Assembly: GCF_900698905.1 (NCBI RefSeq)
Contig: NZ_LR217707.1
Location: 1-64,000 of the forward strand
From: Buchnera aphidicola (Cinara kochiana kochiana)
GTDB taxonomy: Bacteria > Pseudomonadota > Gammaproteobacteria > Enterobacterales > Enterobacteriaceae
Direction of reading: 5' to 3'
Length of the DNA stretch: 64,000 nucleotides
The stretch's first letter is position 1. Every line of letters begins with the position of its first letter. Shown here piece by piece: positions 13,124-24,131 of this stretch. The notes beneath the pieces are model-generated. The model had not been told where the DNA came from. It saw only the letters and a list, made by a program, of their open reading frames with translations, and did not search any database. Made by a program: the position numbers and the translations under genes.

Positions 13124-13876
13124 TTATTTATTGCCGTGTATATTTTTACGATAACTTTCCCATTCAAATGTCAACCATAAGCTATTACCCAAGCACATTC
13201 TATCAACTACTCGTTCTCCTAATAAATTTTTTAGTTGTTGATGATTTAAATTAGATAACATTCCAGTAGATTTTTTTGATGAAGAACGTCTATCTATGAC
13301 TTGATTAATGATCATTTTTTCGTATCTAGATTCTATTTGCATACCAATTTCATCAATTATAAGTAAATCTACTGTACTTAAATTTTGTAATAATTTTTCT
13401 TCAGTTATTTTTGTCAATGATCGATTAAAAGTACTTTTTATAGTAGACATTAAGTCTGCTACTGTAATTATTAATATATTATATCCTTGTAAAATCAAAT
13501 AATTACCAATAGCTGAAGCTAAGTGATTTTTTCCAGTTCCCGGTCGTCCTGAAAATATAAAACTTGCAATATTATTTTTAAAATTTTCTGCATATTTACG
13601 TGCTGCATAAAGAACTTTTCTATGTCCTTCATGATTAATATGGTAGTTATTAAAAGAACAATTTACATATAATTCTTTTATTCCTGATCGACCTAATGTT
13701 CTTTTTATTTTCATGACTTTGTTTTTACGTATAATAGATTCAGAATATTTCTTTCCTTGTTCTTGATTCCATATAAGTAGTTCTTTATCGTTATAAAATT
13801 TTGGTTGTATATATGCCGGCATTATTTTTTTTAATTTTGTTAAAAAATCAGTTATTTTGTATTGTTTTTTTTTCAT
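13124..13876 (-). CDS. dnaC: DnaB helicase loader DnaC
   Basis: DnaC is the AAA+ ATPase that loads DnaB replicative helicase. The 250 residues align over their full length with E. coli DnaC (245). The N-terminal DnaB-binding part keeps MPAYIQPKF and NCSFNNY. Walker A is SGRPGTGKNHLASAIGNYL near residue 110, Walker B is LLIIDEIGMQIESRYEKMIINQ near 172, and the sensor/box VII region GERVVDRMCLGNSLWLTFEWESYR closes the protein. It converges with efp. dnaT, which accompanies dnaC in E. coli, is not seen in the 240-bp upstream gap. The loader is kept although dnaA is missing from its usual site. Confidence 0.96.
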   Translation of the reverse strand: MKKKQYKITDFLTKLKKIMPAYIQPKFYNDKELLIWNQEQGKKYSESIIRKNKVMKIKRTLGRSGIKELYVNCSFNNYHINHEGHRKVLYAARKYAENFKNNIASFIFSGRPGTGKNHLASAIGNYLILQGYNILIITVADLMSTIKSTFNRSLTKITEEKLLQNLSTVDLLIIDEIGMQIESRYEKMIINQVIDRRSSSKKSTGMLSNLNHQQLKNLLGERVVDRMCLGNSLWLTFEWESYRKNIHGNK

Positions 13877-14116
13877 AATTATTTTTATTGATAAAATATT
13901 TATAAAAATTATATTAAAGTTGTTTGTGCATCTTTATTTGTATGTATTTATAATTAACAATTTTTAACTATAAATATAAAAAATAAAAATATGTAGATAT
14001 ATTGCAAACATTTATAGATTGTGTACAATAGATTTATTATAGTTTATATAATAAATAAATTTATTTAATTTGTATTAAAATATATATATTAATATTTTTT
14101 TTAAACAATACTTATT

Positions 14117-14692
14117 TTATATTAATATTGATTTATAAAATAATGAAAGCGATACAATTCCAATATTTTTTTTTTTAATTAATTTCCAATTATCAGGTAT
14201 ATATATATTATCATCAATATGCTCAATATATATAATTGAATTATTATGAGTCCAATTATATTGTTCTAAATATTTTATGGATATATTGAGCAATAACTTA
14301 TTATTAAACGGTGGATCTAAATATATAATATCAAACGGTTTACCGTTTTTTCTTAACCATTTTATTGTATTTACGTGAATAACGGATATATTATTAATTG
14401 AAAAAATTTGTATTGTTTTTATTAATTTGTTCACCAAAATATAATTTTTTTCTAATGCTATTACTGATTGTGCTAATCGAGATACTGATTCTATACTCAA
14501 ATTTCCGCTACCTGAAAAACAATCTAAACATATAGAATCTTTTATATAATTTTGTAACCAATTAAATAATACTTGTTTAACACAATTTCTAGTGGGTCGT
14601 ACATTTGTTTTAGTTACTGAATGTAATATTCGATTTTTTAAAAATCCTCCAGTAACACGAATTTTTTTTCGTTTATTCTTTTTAGTTTTCAT
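14117..14692 (-). CDS. rsmD: 16S rRNA (guanine966-N2)-methyltransferase RsmD
   Basis: RsmD methylates G966 of 16S rRNA using S-adenosylmethionine. Motifs seen: N-terminal KIRVTGGFLKNR, NVRPTRNCVKQVLFNWL, the SAM-binding motif I LDCFSGSGNLSIESVSR, and the catalytic IIYLDPPF (DPPF, typical of N2/N6 amino methyltransferases). I place the start at 14692 (MKTKKNKRKKIRVTGG, 191 residues, close to E. coli 198); the frame is open upstream to an ATG at 14800, but that extension is non-homologous and would overlap the start of ftsY. It is divergent from ftsY, the E. coli arrangement. Confidence 0.93.
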   Translation of the reverse strand: MKTKKNKRKKIRVTGGFLKNRILHSVTKTNVRPTRNCVKQVLFNWLQNYIKDSICLDCFSGSGNLSIESVSRLAQSVIALEKNYILVNKLIKTIQIFSINNISVIHVNTIKWLRKNGKPFDIIYLDPPFNNKLLLNISIKYLEQYNWTHNNSIIYIEHIDDNIYIPDNWKLIKKKNIGIVSLSLFYKSILI

Positions 14693-14767
14693 GTTTATAA
14701 ATTGATTATGGAATTTTAGTATATAAAATATTATAAAACATAATATAGTAAAAACTCGAGGTTTTAT

Positions 14768-15813
14768 ATGTTTAATAAAAAAAAAATTTTTTTTCTGCAT
14801 TAAATTTTTTTTCTAAAAATAAAAAAAAAATTGATATCATTAAAAATGATAATACAAATGTTTTATCTAAATCTACGAAAAATACTTCTAAAAAACCAGT
14901 TTTTTCTTTTTTAAGTAATTACGCGAATATTGCAAAAAATTTTTTTATTAATAAAATTAATAGTATTTTTTCCAATAAAACAATTGATAAACATATTTTT
15001 AAAGAATTAAAAAATTTATTATTATTATCTGATTTTGGAGTTGTTGCTACTGAAAAGATTTTATATACGTTTAAAAAAAATATTCTTAAAAAGAATATTT
15101 CGGATACTAAAGTAGCTATTATATATTTTAAAACTCTATTATTAAAGATGTTAACAACTTCACAAAAATTTGAGTATTGTTGTTTTGAAGAAATTCCGTT
15201 TGTTATTCTTATTGTTGGAGTAAATGGTGTAGGTAAAACTACTACTGCTGTGAAATTAGCATATTTTTATAAACAACTTGGTCATTCAGTGCTTTTGGCT
15301 GCAGGGGATACATTTCGATCTGCTGCTGTAGATCAATTAGTAGAATTGGGATTAACGTATGATATTCCGGTATTTTCAAAGCCAATAGGATCCGATTCTG
15401 CTTCAGTAGTATTTGATGCAGTTAATTTAGCAATAAAACAAGAAAAAAAAATTTTAATTATTGATACAGCGGGTCGTTTACATAATAAAAATCATTTAAT
15501 TCAAGAATTACAAAAAATTAATCGAGTAATTAAAAAATGTTTACCTATTGCGCCTCAGGAAATTTTTTTAATATTAGATGCAGGAATTGGTCAAAATTCT
15601 ATACAACAAGCTAAAATTTTTTCTTCTCATATAAAGATTACTGGATCTATTGTAACTAAATTAGATGGAACAGCTAAAGGGGGTATAATTTTTTCTATTG
15701 TTAACGAATTAATGATCCCTGTTCGTTATATTGGTGTAGGAGAAAAAATAAAAGATTTGCAATTATTTAATCAAAAAAAGTTTATTGATGGTTTTTTTAA
15801 TATTAAGTTATAG
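14768..15813 (+). CDS. ftsY: signal recognition particle receptor FtsY, with a poly(A) frameshift near the start
   Basis: FtsY is the SRP receptor GTPase that docks ribosome-SRP complexes at the inner membrane. The NG domain is intact: VVGVNGVGKTTT-type P loop (VGVNGVGKTTTAVKLA), AAGDTFRSAAVDQL, DTAGRLHNKNHL, TKLDGTAKGG, GVGEKIKDLQLF. The best start is ATG 14768, preceded by GAGG at 14758-14761. It reads MFNKKK and then hits a tract of ten A (14777-14786); one extra A gives NFFSALNFFSKNKKK, resembling the E. coli N terminus (RGFFSWLGF), and the frame then stays open to 15813 (348 residues). Without slippage, TTG 14830 or ATG 14845 could start a shorter NG protein. The acidic A domain of E. 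coli FtsY is largely absent. rpoH follows after 71 nt; ftsE and ftsX are lost. Confidence 0.88.
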
Positions 15814-15884
15814 ACTATAATTAGTAATTTACTAATTGATAAATTTATAAGAATAAATAGTACATATTTTAATTTTGGGATAAA

Positions 15885-16760
15885 ATGAAAAAAATAAAAA
15901 ATCAAATTAATCCAGTTAATTTTTTTAATATTGGTAGTTTAGACGCATATATTCGGATGGCAAATTCTTTTTCTATTTTATCACCAAAAAAAGAAAGATT
16001 TCTTGCAAATAAAATATATTTTTATAGCGATATAGAGTCAGCAAAATTATTAATTTTATCTAATTTACGTTTTGTCATTCTTGTTGCAAGAAATTATTCA
16101 GGGTATGGTTTACCTCAAGCAGATTTAGTTCAAGAAGGAAATATTGGATTAATGAAAGCGATTAGACGATTTAATCCTAATATTAATGTTCGCTTAATTT
16201 CTTTTGCTGTACATTGGATAAAATCTGAAATTCATGAGTATGTTTTGAAAAATTGGCGTATAGTAAAAGTTGCAACAACTAAAGCTCAGCGAAAATTATT
16301 TTTTAATTTAAGAAAATCAAAAAAACGATTAGGTTGGTTTAATCGTCATGAAATAGATATTGTAGCACGTGAGTTAGGAGTTAGTCAGCAGGAAGTAACA
16401 GAAATGGAAGCTCGAATGTCAGCTCAGGATATTACATTAGATATTACGGCGCCAGATTCTCAATCTGAATATACTATAAGTAATATACGAGCATCTTTTT
16501 TTTTAGAAGACAAAAAGTCAAATTTTGCAGTACAGATAGAACAAGATGATTGGGCATCACATGCCACTAATAAATTAAGTAATGCGTTACTAGTATTAGA
16601 CGAGCGAAGTCAACAAATTATTAAGAGACGTTGGTTAGATCAAGATAATTCTAAAATTACTTTACAAGCAATTGCTCGAGATTACGGTATTTCAGCAGAA
16701 CGAGTAAGGCAATTAGAAAAAAATGCTATGAAAAAATTAAAAATAGCAATTGAAGCATAA
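15885..16760 (+). CDS. rpoH: RNA polymerase heat-shock sigma factor RpoH (sigma-32)
   Basis: Sigma-32 directs RNA polymerase to heat-shock promoters such as the one found before groS. The 291 residues compare with 284 in E. coli. Region 2 reads [39 protein letters not shown] near residues 60-100. The sigma-32-specific RpoH box is kept as [20 protein letters not shown] near 130-150. Region 4 ends the protein with a helix-turn-helix, [28 protein letters not shown]. The C terminus lacks any obvious extra domain. Confidence 0.97.
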   Translation: MKKIKNQINPVNFFNIGSLDAYIRMANSFSILSPKKERFLANKIYFYSDIESAKLLILSNLRFVILVARNYSGYGLPQADLVQEGNIGLMKAIRRFNPNINVRLISFAVHWIKSEIHEYVLKNWRIVKVATTKAQRKLFFNLRKSKKRLGWFNRHEIDIVARELGVSQQEVTEMEARMSAQDITLDITAPDSQSEYTISNIRASFFLEDKKSNFAVQIEQDDWASHATNKLSNALLVLDERSQQIIKRRWLDQDNSKITLQAIARDYGISAERVRQLEKNAMKKLKIAIEA

Positions 16761-17264
16761 TAATTTTATAAATTTTTTATTAATTATTTAATTATTTAAT
16801 TATTGATTTTTAAAAATTATTTTTTATTAAAATATAATTTTTTTAATTTTATGTCTAAAAATTAGCTAGCATTATTTTAAATATATTTATGTTATCTTTT
16901 ATATCTAAATTAAATTAAATAGTTATTTAATGACATTAATATTTTTCTTAAATATAGCAATTTATTTTTTAAATTTGTGATAAATAAAAAATAATATTAT
17001 TATTCATTTGTATAAATAAAAATAAATTCTTAGATAAATTTTATTTATATTTGCATGTTGTGTATGAGATGAATTATATATTTTATATATAATTAAATTA
17101 ATTTTTCTGATATATTAAATGTATTTATTTAATTAAATTGTATATATCATTTTAATTTATTAATTTATCTCATAAATGATAATAATTATGCTTGACGATT
17201 ATCATCATTAATTTTTATTTTTAAAATATTATTATTAATATAAATGTAATAGGAAAATTTATAT
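16761..17264. other. 504-bp intergenic region upstream of metE
   Basis: No gene is visible in this very AT-rich interval between rpoH and metE. It contains two inverted-repeat pairs close to metE: ATGAGATGAATTA (17064-17076) with TAATTTATCTCAT (17161-17173), one mismatch, and ATGATAAT (17176-17183) with ATTATCAT (17198-17205). I saw no MetJ box (AGACGTCT-like). AGGAAAA at 17250-17256 is the metE ribosome-binding site. Confidence 0.6.
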
Positions 17265-19550
17265 ATGGCTATAAAAAATCATATACTAGGATTTCCTAGA
17301 ATTGGTTTGCATCGTGAATTAAAATTTGCTTTAGAAAGTTATTGGTCAAAAAAAATTACATTAAATGACTTATTAGCTGTTGGTAAAAAAATTAGATATA
17401 GCAATTGGAAATACCAAGCCGATAGTGGTTTAGATTATGTAACAGTAGGTGATTTTGCATGGTATGATCACGTTTTAAACATTAGTATGATGATTAATAA
17501 TATTCCAGAAAGACATCAAATTAATGAACAAAAAATAAATTTAGATACTTTATTTAGAGTTGCTCGGGGATCTAGGTTAGTTAATAAAAACTGTTCAGCA
17601 TCTGAAATGACAAAATGGTTTAATACAAATTATCATTATATTGTACCTGAATTTACACTTGATCAAAAATTTTGCTTTTCTTGGAAACAAATTATTGAAG
17701 AAACTGACGAAGCATTAGCGTTAGGTTATACTGTAAAACCAGTTTTATTAGGTCCTCTTACTTATATTTGGTTAGGAAAAGTAAAAGGAATTAATTTTAA
17801 TAAATTAGATCTTTTAGAAAGAATAATTCCTATTTATCAAGAAGTTTTAGCAGAGTTATCTAAAAGAAAAATTGAATGGATTCAGATCGATGAACCTATT
17901 TTGGTTTTAGATATCTCAAAAGAATGGAAACAAGCGTTTATTAAAACATACCAACAAATACACATTGTTAATACAGCAAAAATTTTATTATCTACATATT
18001 TTGGCGATATACATCATAACTTAGATATAGTTAATATATTATCAATTGATGGTTTACATATTGATTTAATTGCTGGAAAATATGATTTATCTCAATTACA
18101 TAATTATTTTAATAAAAAATATTTGTTATCTTTAGGTGTTATTAATGGTCGTAATATTTGGAAATCTGATTTATTGACATGGTTTACTAAATTAAAATCT
18201 TTTATGAAATTTAGAAATGTTTTTTGGATTAGTACATCTTGTTCTTTATTGCATGTTCCGTTAGATTTGTCATTAGAGGATAATTTAACAGATTTTGTAA
18301 AATCTTGGTTTTCATTTGGTATGCAAAAATGTTTGGAATTATCTATTTTATCACGTGTTTTGAATGGAAAATTAGATATAGAAGAAATATATCATTGGAT
18401 TAAACCAATTAATGCATATAAATCATCCAATATTGTTAATAATATTGTAGTACAAAATCGTTTGTTACAAATTTCTTCTGATCACATGAAGAGAAAAAAT
18501 AGTTTTTTTGTTCGTTCTAAGGTTCAAAAATTAAACTTAAATTTACCTATATTACCAACAACTACTATTGGTTCTTTTCCACAAACATCAGATATTAGGA
18601 AATTACGTTTAGATTATAAAAACAAAAAAATTAGTCAATTAGATTATGAAGATTCAATTAAAGAGTATATTAAAAATAATATTATTCAACAAGAAAAATT
18701 AGGTTTGGATGTTTTAGTTCACGGAGAACCGGAACGAAATGATATGGTAGAATATTTTAGTGAATATTTGGAAGGTTTCGTTTTTACACAATACGGATGG
18801 GTTCAAAGTTATGGTTCACGTTGTGTTAAACCGCCAATTATTGTAGGAGATATTAGTCGAATTACTCCAATTACAGTGATGTGGTCTAAGTTTGCTCAAA
18901 AATTGACTAAAAAACCGATCAAGGCAATGTTAACCGGACCGGTAACAATTTTATGTTGGTCATTTCCTCGTGAAGATATTTCTAAAGAAAATATTGCTAA
19001 GCAAATTGCTTTAGCTTTAAGGGATGAAGTGTTAGATTTAGAACATGCCGGAATTAATATTATCCAAATTGACGAGCCTGCTTTACGGGAAGGATTACCG
19101 TTAAGAAAAAATAATTGGAACGATTATTTATCTTGGGCTGTTAAATCTTTTCAATTATGTTCCTCAGGTGTAAAAGATAAAACACAAATTCATACTCATA
19201 TGTGTTATTGTGAGTTTAATGATATTATGTCAGCTATAGTAGATTTGGATGTTGATGTTATTACTGTTGAAACATCTCGTTCAGATATGGAGTTATTGGA
19301 ATTTTTTAAAAACTTTAAATATCCCAATGATATTGGGCCTGGAGTATATGATATTCATTCTCCAAATATTCCGACTATTAATTGGATTGAACAATTATTA
19401 ATGAAAGCTATCGAATATATTCCAATACAACAGTTGTGGGTAAATCCTGATTGTGGTTTAAAAACACGTACTTGGATGGAAACATCATTGGCTTTGCAAA
19501 ATATGATACAGGCTACTATTAATGTTCGAAAAAAAATTCTAACGAAATAA
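17265..19550 (+). CDS. metE: cobalamin-independent methionine synthase MetE
   Basis: MetE transfers the methyl group of 5-methyltetrahydropteroyl-triglutamate to homocysteine, the last step of methionine synthesis. The 761 residues compare with 753 in E. coli. It has two homologous barrel domains: the N-terminal half starts ILGFPRIGLHRELKFALESYW, and the catalytic C-terminal half starts PTTTIGSFPQTSDIRKLR near residue 433. Zinc ligands are visible as His and Cys in THMCYCEF near 645 and Cys in VNPDCGLKTR near 730. The catalytic region HGEPERNDMVEYF is intact. With metF (32773-33654) it supplies methionine from homocysteine. The gene faces the rpoC end. Confidence 0.97.
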   Translation: MAIKNHILGFPRIGLHRELKFALESYWSKKITLNDLLAVGKKIRYSNWKYQADSGLDYVTVGDFAWYDHVLNISMMINNIPERHQINEQKINLDTLFRVARGSRLVNKNCSASEMTKWFNTNYHYIVPEFTLDQKFCFSWKQIIEETDEALALGYTVKPVLLGPLTYIWLGKVKGINFNKLDLLERIIPIYQEVLAELSKRKIEWIQIDEPILVLDISKEWKQAFIKTYQQIHIVNTAKILLSTYFGDIHHNLDIVNILSIDGLHIDLIAGKYDLSQLHNYFNKKYLLSLGVINGRNIWKSDLLTWFTKLKSFMKFRNVFWISTSCSLLHVPLDLSLEDNLTDFVKSWFSFGMQKCLELSILSRVLNGKLDIEEIYHWIKPINAYKSSNIVNNIVVQNRLLQISSDHMKRKNSFFVRSKVQKLNLNLPILPTTTIGSFPQTSDIRKLRLDYKNKKISQLDYEDSIKEYIKNNIIQQEKLGLDVLVHGEPERNDMVEYFSEYLEGFVFTQYGWVQSYGSRCVKPPIIVGDISRITPITVMWSKFAQKLTKKPIKAMLTGPVTILCWSFPREDISKENIAKQIALALRDEVLDLEHAGINIIQIDEPALREGLPLRKNNWNDYLSWAVKSFQLCSSGVKDKTQIHTHMCYCEFNDIMSAIVDLDVDVITVETSRSDMELLEFFKNFKYPNDIGPGVYDIHSPNIPTINWIEQLLMKAIEYIPIQQLWVNPDCGLKTRTWMETSLALQNMIQATINVRKKILTK

Positions 19551-19765
19551 ATATAAATTTTTATTCCACTTCATGCAATCTCATTCAATTTTGATTGTAT
19601 TTAGTGGTAATAATATTTTGATTTTATTGACGTAATAATTTGTTAAATGTTAAATAATATATTTATATGTAAATATATAAAAATTATTGTTGTTAATTAA
19701 AAATTTTATATTTTACAGATGTTTATGAATAATTTTTTATATGTCTATATAGATAGATATGTATA

Positions 19766-19791
19766 TCGAGCTGTTGATTAAATCAGCTCGA
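19766..19791. terminator. hairpin between convergent metE and rpoC
   Basis: TCGAGCTG (19766-19773) and CAGCTCGA (19784-19791) form a perfect 8-bp stem with a 10-nt loop between the ends of metE and rpoC. A looser pairing (CCACT...AGTGG, about 19566-19607) lies just after metE. Position and GC content suggest a bidirectional terminator, mainly for the rpoBC transcript. Confidence 0.6.
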
Positions 19792-19800
19792 ATGATATAT

Positions 19801-22800
19801 TTATATATTGTTATTAATATTTTTAGTAGAATTTAATAATTCAGATAAATTTGCCGCCGCTTCTTCTACGCTAATAGATGTTTTATCGTTTTTTTTATTT
19901 GATAGATTTTTAGTTCTATTTTTTAATCGTTGTCTATGATATTGATATCCCGTTCCGGCCGGAATTAATCTACCAACAATAACATTTTCTTTTAATCCAC
20001 GTAATTTGTCCTTTTTTCCTGCTACTGCTGATTCTGTCAATACACGAGTAGTTTCTTGAAACGATGCAGCTGAAATAAATGATTCTGTTGCTAAAGATGC
20101 TTTAGTTATACCTAATAAATCTCTAGAAAATTTTGCTATTTTCTTTTTATTTTTTTTTAATTTTTTATTTTCTAGTATAATACGAGAGTACTCTATTTGT
20201 TCTCCTATTAAAAAATTAGAATCTCCGGAATTTGTTATTGTTGCTTTTCTTAACATTTGTCTAATAATGACTTCAATATGTTTGTTATTTATTTTTACAC
20301 CTTGTAGTCGATAAACTTCTTGAACTTCGTTCACAATATAGTTGGTAACAGCTTGTACACCTCTTAATCTTAAGATATCATGCGGAGATTCTGGACCATC
20401 AGAAATAATATCTCCTTTTTCTACTCTTTCTCCTTCAAATACATTAAGCTGTCTCCATTTTGGGATCATTTCTTCATAAGCATGATCTTCATTAGGTGGT
20501 GTAAGAATTAGTCTTCTTTTTCCTTTTGTTTCTTTGCCGAATGAAATAATTCCATTAATTTCTGCTAATATAGCTAATTCTTTAGGTTTTCTAGCTTCAA
20601 ATAAATCAGCAACTCTTGGCAAACCACCGGTAATATCCTTAGTTCCGACTGATTCTTGAGGTACACGAGCTAATGTATCTCCTGAAGATATTTTTATTCC
20701 GTTATCTAATTGCACAATAGATTTACCGGGTAAAAAATATTGAGCAGGCATATCAGTACCAGGTATAAATATATCTGAACCATTTTTATCAATAATTTTT
20801 AAAGCGGGTTTTAAATCTTTTCCTTGTATATTTCTTTCAGATATATCTAGAATTATTATAGAAGATAAACCAGTTAATTCATCAGTTTGTTTGGTAATAC
20901 TTTGTCCATCAATCATATCAATGAATTGAATATATCCACTTACTTCGGTAATTACTGGAATAGTATGAGGATCCCATCGAGCAATTATTTCTCCAGCGTT
21001 AATTTTTTCTCCTTCCCCTTTAGTTAGTATAGATCCATAAGGTATTTTGTAACTTTCTTGTGTTTTTCCAGACTTACTTAACATTTTTAATTCGACATTT
21101 CTAGAAATGATAACAATTTTACCGTTAGAATTAATAACAGATTTGGCTTGATTTAAATGAATACGTCCATTTTTTCGAACTTGAATACTAGATTCAGATG
21201 CTGCTTTAGAAGCAGCGCCTCCAATATGAAATGTACGCATTGTTAATTGTGTACCGGGCTCACCAATAGATTGAGCGGCAATAACACCTATTGCTTCGCC
21301 TTTATTTACTAATGTTCCACGAGCTAAATCACGTCCATAACAGTATGCACATACTCCAAATGTTGTTTCGCAGTGTACTACAGATCTTACTTTAATTGTG
21401 TCAATAGAATTATTTTCTAAAATACTACACCATTTTTCATTTAATAAAGTATCTTTAGGTATCATGATTTTTTGAGAATCAATGAAAAATATATTTTCAG
21501 TAGTTATGCGCCCTAATACTCTTTCTCTCAGAGGTTCTTTAACATCTCCTCCTTCAATTAAAGCGCTCATTGAAATACCTTTGTGAGTCTTACAATTAGT
21601 TTTGGTGATTACTAAATCTTGAGCTACATCTACTAATCGTCTAGTGAGATAACCGGAATTAGCTGTTTTTAATGCAGTATCAGCTAATCCTTTTCTAGCA
21701 CCATGTGTAGAAATGAAGTATTGTAATACGTTTAATCCTTCTCTAAAATTTGCTGTTATTGGTGTTTCTATAATAGATCCATCAGGTTTAGCCATTAATC
21801 CTCGCATTCCAGCTAGTTGTCTGATTTGTGCGGCAGAACCTCTAGCCCCAGAATCTGCCATAATAAATATATTATTAAAAGATTTCTGAATTATTGTTTT
21901 TTTATTTATATCGTGTAAAATTTCATGAGATAAATTTTTCATCATGGCATCAGCGATATTATCATTTGCAACAGCCCAAATATCTATTACTTTATTATAT
22001 CGTTCACTTGCAGTGACTAATCCTGTTTGAAATTGTTTATGTATTTCGGAAACTTCTTTTTCAGCTTTTATTATGATTTTTGTTTTTTCTGGTGGTATGA
22101 TAATATCATTAATTCCTACAGATACACCGGATTTGGCCGCATACGAGAATCCCATATACATAATCTGATCAGCTAATTTTACAGTTTCCTTTAAACCTAA
22201 ATTTCTATAACAAATATTTAAAATTTTAGAAATATCTGCTTTTTTTAAAGTTTTATTAACTATATTAAATGGTAATCCACGGGGTATTATAGTCCATAAA
22301 ATGGCTCTACCAATAGTAGTTTTTTTAATTTTTTGTTGTTTTTTGAAATTATCGTGATTATCTTTGATATATTCGCGTATGCGAATTCTTACAATTGAAT
22401 GTAAATCGGCAGCTCCTAGTATATACATGCGCTCAGCTTCTTTGGGAGAATCTAATAACATGTTAGCACCTTTTCCATATTTTTTTTTTCTGGTCATATA
22501 ATATATACCTAAAATTACATCTTGAGATGGAACAATAATTGGTTCGCCATTAGCAGGAGATAGTATATTTTTAGTTGACATCATTAATAATCGAGCTTCT
22601 TTTTGAGCAGATTTTGTTAAAGGAATGTGAATTGCCATTTGATCACCATCAAAATCAGCATTATATGCTGCGCATACTAGTGGATGCAATTGTATAGCTT
22701 TACCTTCAATTAAAATTGGTTCAAATGCTTGTATTCCTAATCGATGTAATGTCGGTGCACGATTCAATAAAATTGGATGTTTACAAATAATTTCTGCAAG

Positions 22801-24033
22801 TATATCCCAGACAATAGATTCTTCTTTTTCTACCATTTTTTTTGCAGATTTGATAGTGGTAGCAAGATTTCTTTGTTCTAATTTACCATATATAAATGGT
22901 TTAAATAATTCCAAAGCCATTTTTTTAGGTATACCACATTGATTTAAATGTAAATATGGTCCTACCGTAATAACTGATCGACCAGAATAATCAACTCGTT
23001 TACCCAATAAATTTTGTCTAAATCTACCTTGTTTTCCTTTAATCATATCAGCTAAAGATTTTAAAGGTCTTTTGTTAGACCCAGTAATAGATCGTCCGCG
23101 TCTACCATTATCTAGTAATGCATCAATAGCTTCTTGTAACATTCTTTTTTCATTCTTAACAATTATATCAGGAGCTGAAAGTTCTAATAAACGTTTTAAT
23201 CTATTATTTCGATTAATCACTCTTCTATATAAATCATTTAAATCTGAAGTTGCAAATCTTCCTCCATCTAATGGAACAAGTGGTCGAAGATCGGGAGGTA
23301 ATATGGGTAGTACAGTTAAAATCATCCATTCCGGTTTATTTTTTGATATTAATAACGATTCAATAAGTTTAATTCGTTTTGTAATTTTTTTTTTCTTTGT
23401 TTCTGAATTAGTTTGAGATATTTCATTTTTTAATGTTATACATATATTTTTTAAATCCATTTTTTTTAAAATTTGCTGTATAGCTTCTGCGCCCATTTTT
23501 GCTTCAAAATCGTCACCAAATTCATCAATTGCTTGTACATATTGATCTTCTGTTAATATTTGGTATTTTTCTAAATTTGTCATGCCGGATTCTATTACAA
23601 TATATGATTCAAAATATAGTACTCGCTCTATATCTCTCAAAGGAATATTTATTAATAATCCAATTCTTGATGGTAATGATTTTAAAAACCATATATGTGC
23701 TATAGGCGCTGCTAATTCGATGTGACCCATTCTTTCTCTGCGAACTTTGCTTTGGGTAACTTCAACACCACATTTTTCACATACAACCCCTCTATGTTTT
23801 AAGCGTTTATATTTTCCACATAAACATTCGTAATCTTTTATCGGTCCAAATATACGCGCGCAAAATAATCCATCACGTTCAGGTTTAAATGTTCGGTAAT
23901 TTATAGTTTCAGGTTTTTTAACTTCTCCAAAAGACCAAGATCGTATTATTTCAGGAGATGCTAATGAAATTTGAATAGAATCAAATTCTTCAATTTTAGT
24001 TTTTTTTTTAAAAAATCTTAATATATCTTTCAT
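19801..24033 (-). CDS. rpoC: DNA-directed RNA polymerase subunit beta'
   Basis: Beta' forms the RNA polymerase active-site cleft with beta. The 1410 residues match E. coli (1407). Features in order: Zn finger [20 protein letters not shown] near residue 70, clamp coiled coil, the invariant Mg-binding loop [15 protein letters not shown] near 458-472, trigger-loop region around 930 ([16 protein letters not shown]) and a second Zn-binding cluster [19 protein letters not shown] near 815. No obvious degenerate insertion is present. It follows rpoB after 98 nt in the rplKAJL-rpoBC series. Confidence 0.98.
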   Translation of the reverse strand: MKDILRFFKKKTKIEEFDSIQISLASPEIIRSWSFGEVKKPETINYRTFKPERDGLFCARIFGPIKDYECLCGKYKRLKHRGVVCEKCGVEVTQSKVRRERMGHIELAAPIAHIWFLKSLPSRIGLLINIPLRDIERVLYFESYIVIESGMTNLEKYQILTEDQYVQAIDEFGDDFEAKMGAEAIQQILKKMDLKNICITLKNEISQTNSETKKKKITKRIKLIESLLISKNKPEWMILTVLPILPPDLRPLVPLDGGRFATSDLNDLYRRVINRNNRLKRLLELSAPDIIVKNEKRMLQEAIDALLDNGRRGRSITGSNKRPLKSLADMIKGKQGRFRQNLLGKRVDYSGRSVITVGPYLHLNQCGIPKKMALELFKPFIYGKLEQRNLATTIKSAKKMVEKEESIVWDILAEIICKHPILLNRAPTLHRLGIQAFEPILIEGKAIQLHPLVCAAYNADFDGDQMAIHIPLTKSAQKEARLLMMSTKNILSPANGEPIIVPSQDVILGIYYMTRKKKYGKGANMLLDSPKEAERMYILGAADLHSIVRIRIREYIKDNHDNFKKQQKIKKTTIGRAILWTIIPRGLPFNIVNKTLKKADISKILNICYRNLGLKETVKLADQIMYMGFSYAAKSGVSVGINDIIIPPEKTKIIIKAEKEVSEIHKQFQTGLVTASERYNKVIDIWAVANDNIADAMMKNLSHEILHDINKKTIIQKSFNNIFIMADSGARGSAAQIRQLAGMRGLMAKPDGSIIETPITANFREGLNVLQYFISTHGARKGLADTALKTANSGYLTRRLVDVAQDLVITKTNCKTHKGISMSALIEGGDVKEPLRERVLGRITTENIFFIDSQKIMIPKDTLLNEKWCSILENNSIDTIKVRSVVHCETTFGVCAYCYGRDLARGTLVNKGEAIGVIAAQSIGEPGTQLTMRTFHIGGAASKAASESSIQVRKNGRIHLNQAKSVINSNGKIVIISRNVELKMLSKSGKTQESYKIPYGSILTKGEGEKINAGEIIARWDPHTIPVITEVSGYIQFIDMIDGQSITKQTDELTGLSSIIILDISERNIQGKDLKPALKIIDKNGSDIFIPGTDMPAQYFLPGKSIVQLDNGIKISSGDTLARVPQESVGTKDITGGLPRVADLFEARKPKELAILAEINGIISFGKETKGKRRLILTPPNEDHAYEEMIPKWRQLNVFEGERVEKGDIISDGPESPHDILRLRGVQAVTNYIVNEVQEVYRLQGVKINNKHIEVIIRQMLRKATITNSGDSNFLIGEQIEYSRIILENKKLKKNKKKIAKFSRDLLGITKASLATESFISAASFQETTRVLTESAVAGKKDKLRGLKENVIVGRLIPAGTGYQYHRQRLKNRTKNLSNKKNDKTSISVEEAAANLSELLNSTKNINNNI

Positions 24034-24131
24034 AAATTGTTTCTTATAAATATATAGATAATTAGTAAAATAAGATGAAATAACAAGATTAATATTGATA
24101 ATGTGGTATTTTAAGGTGAAATGTTTGGTGT

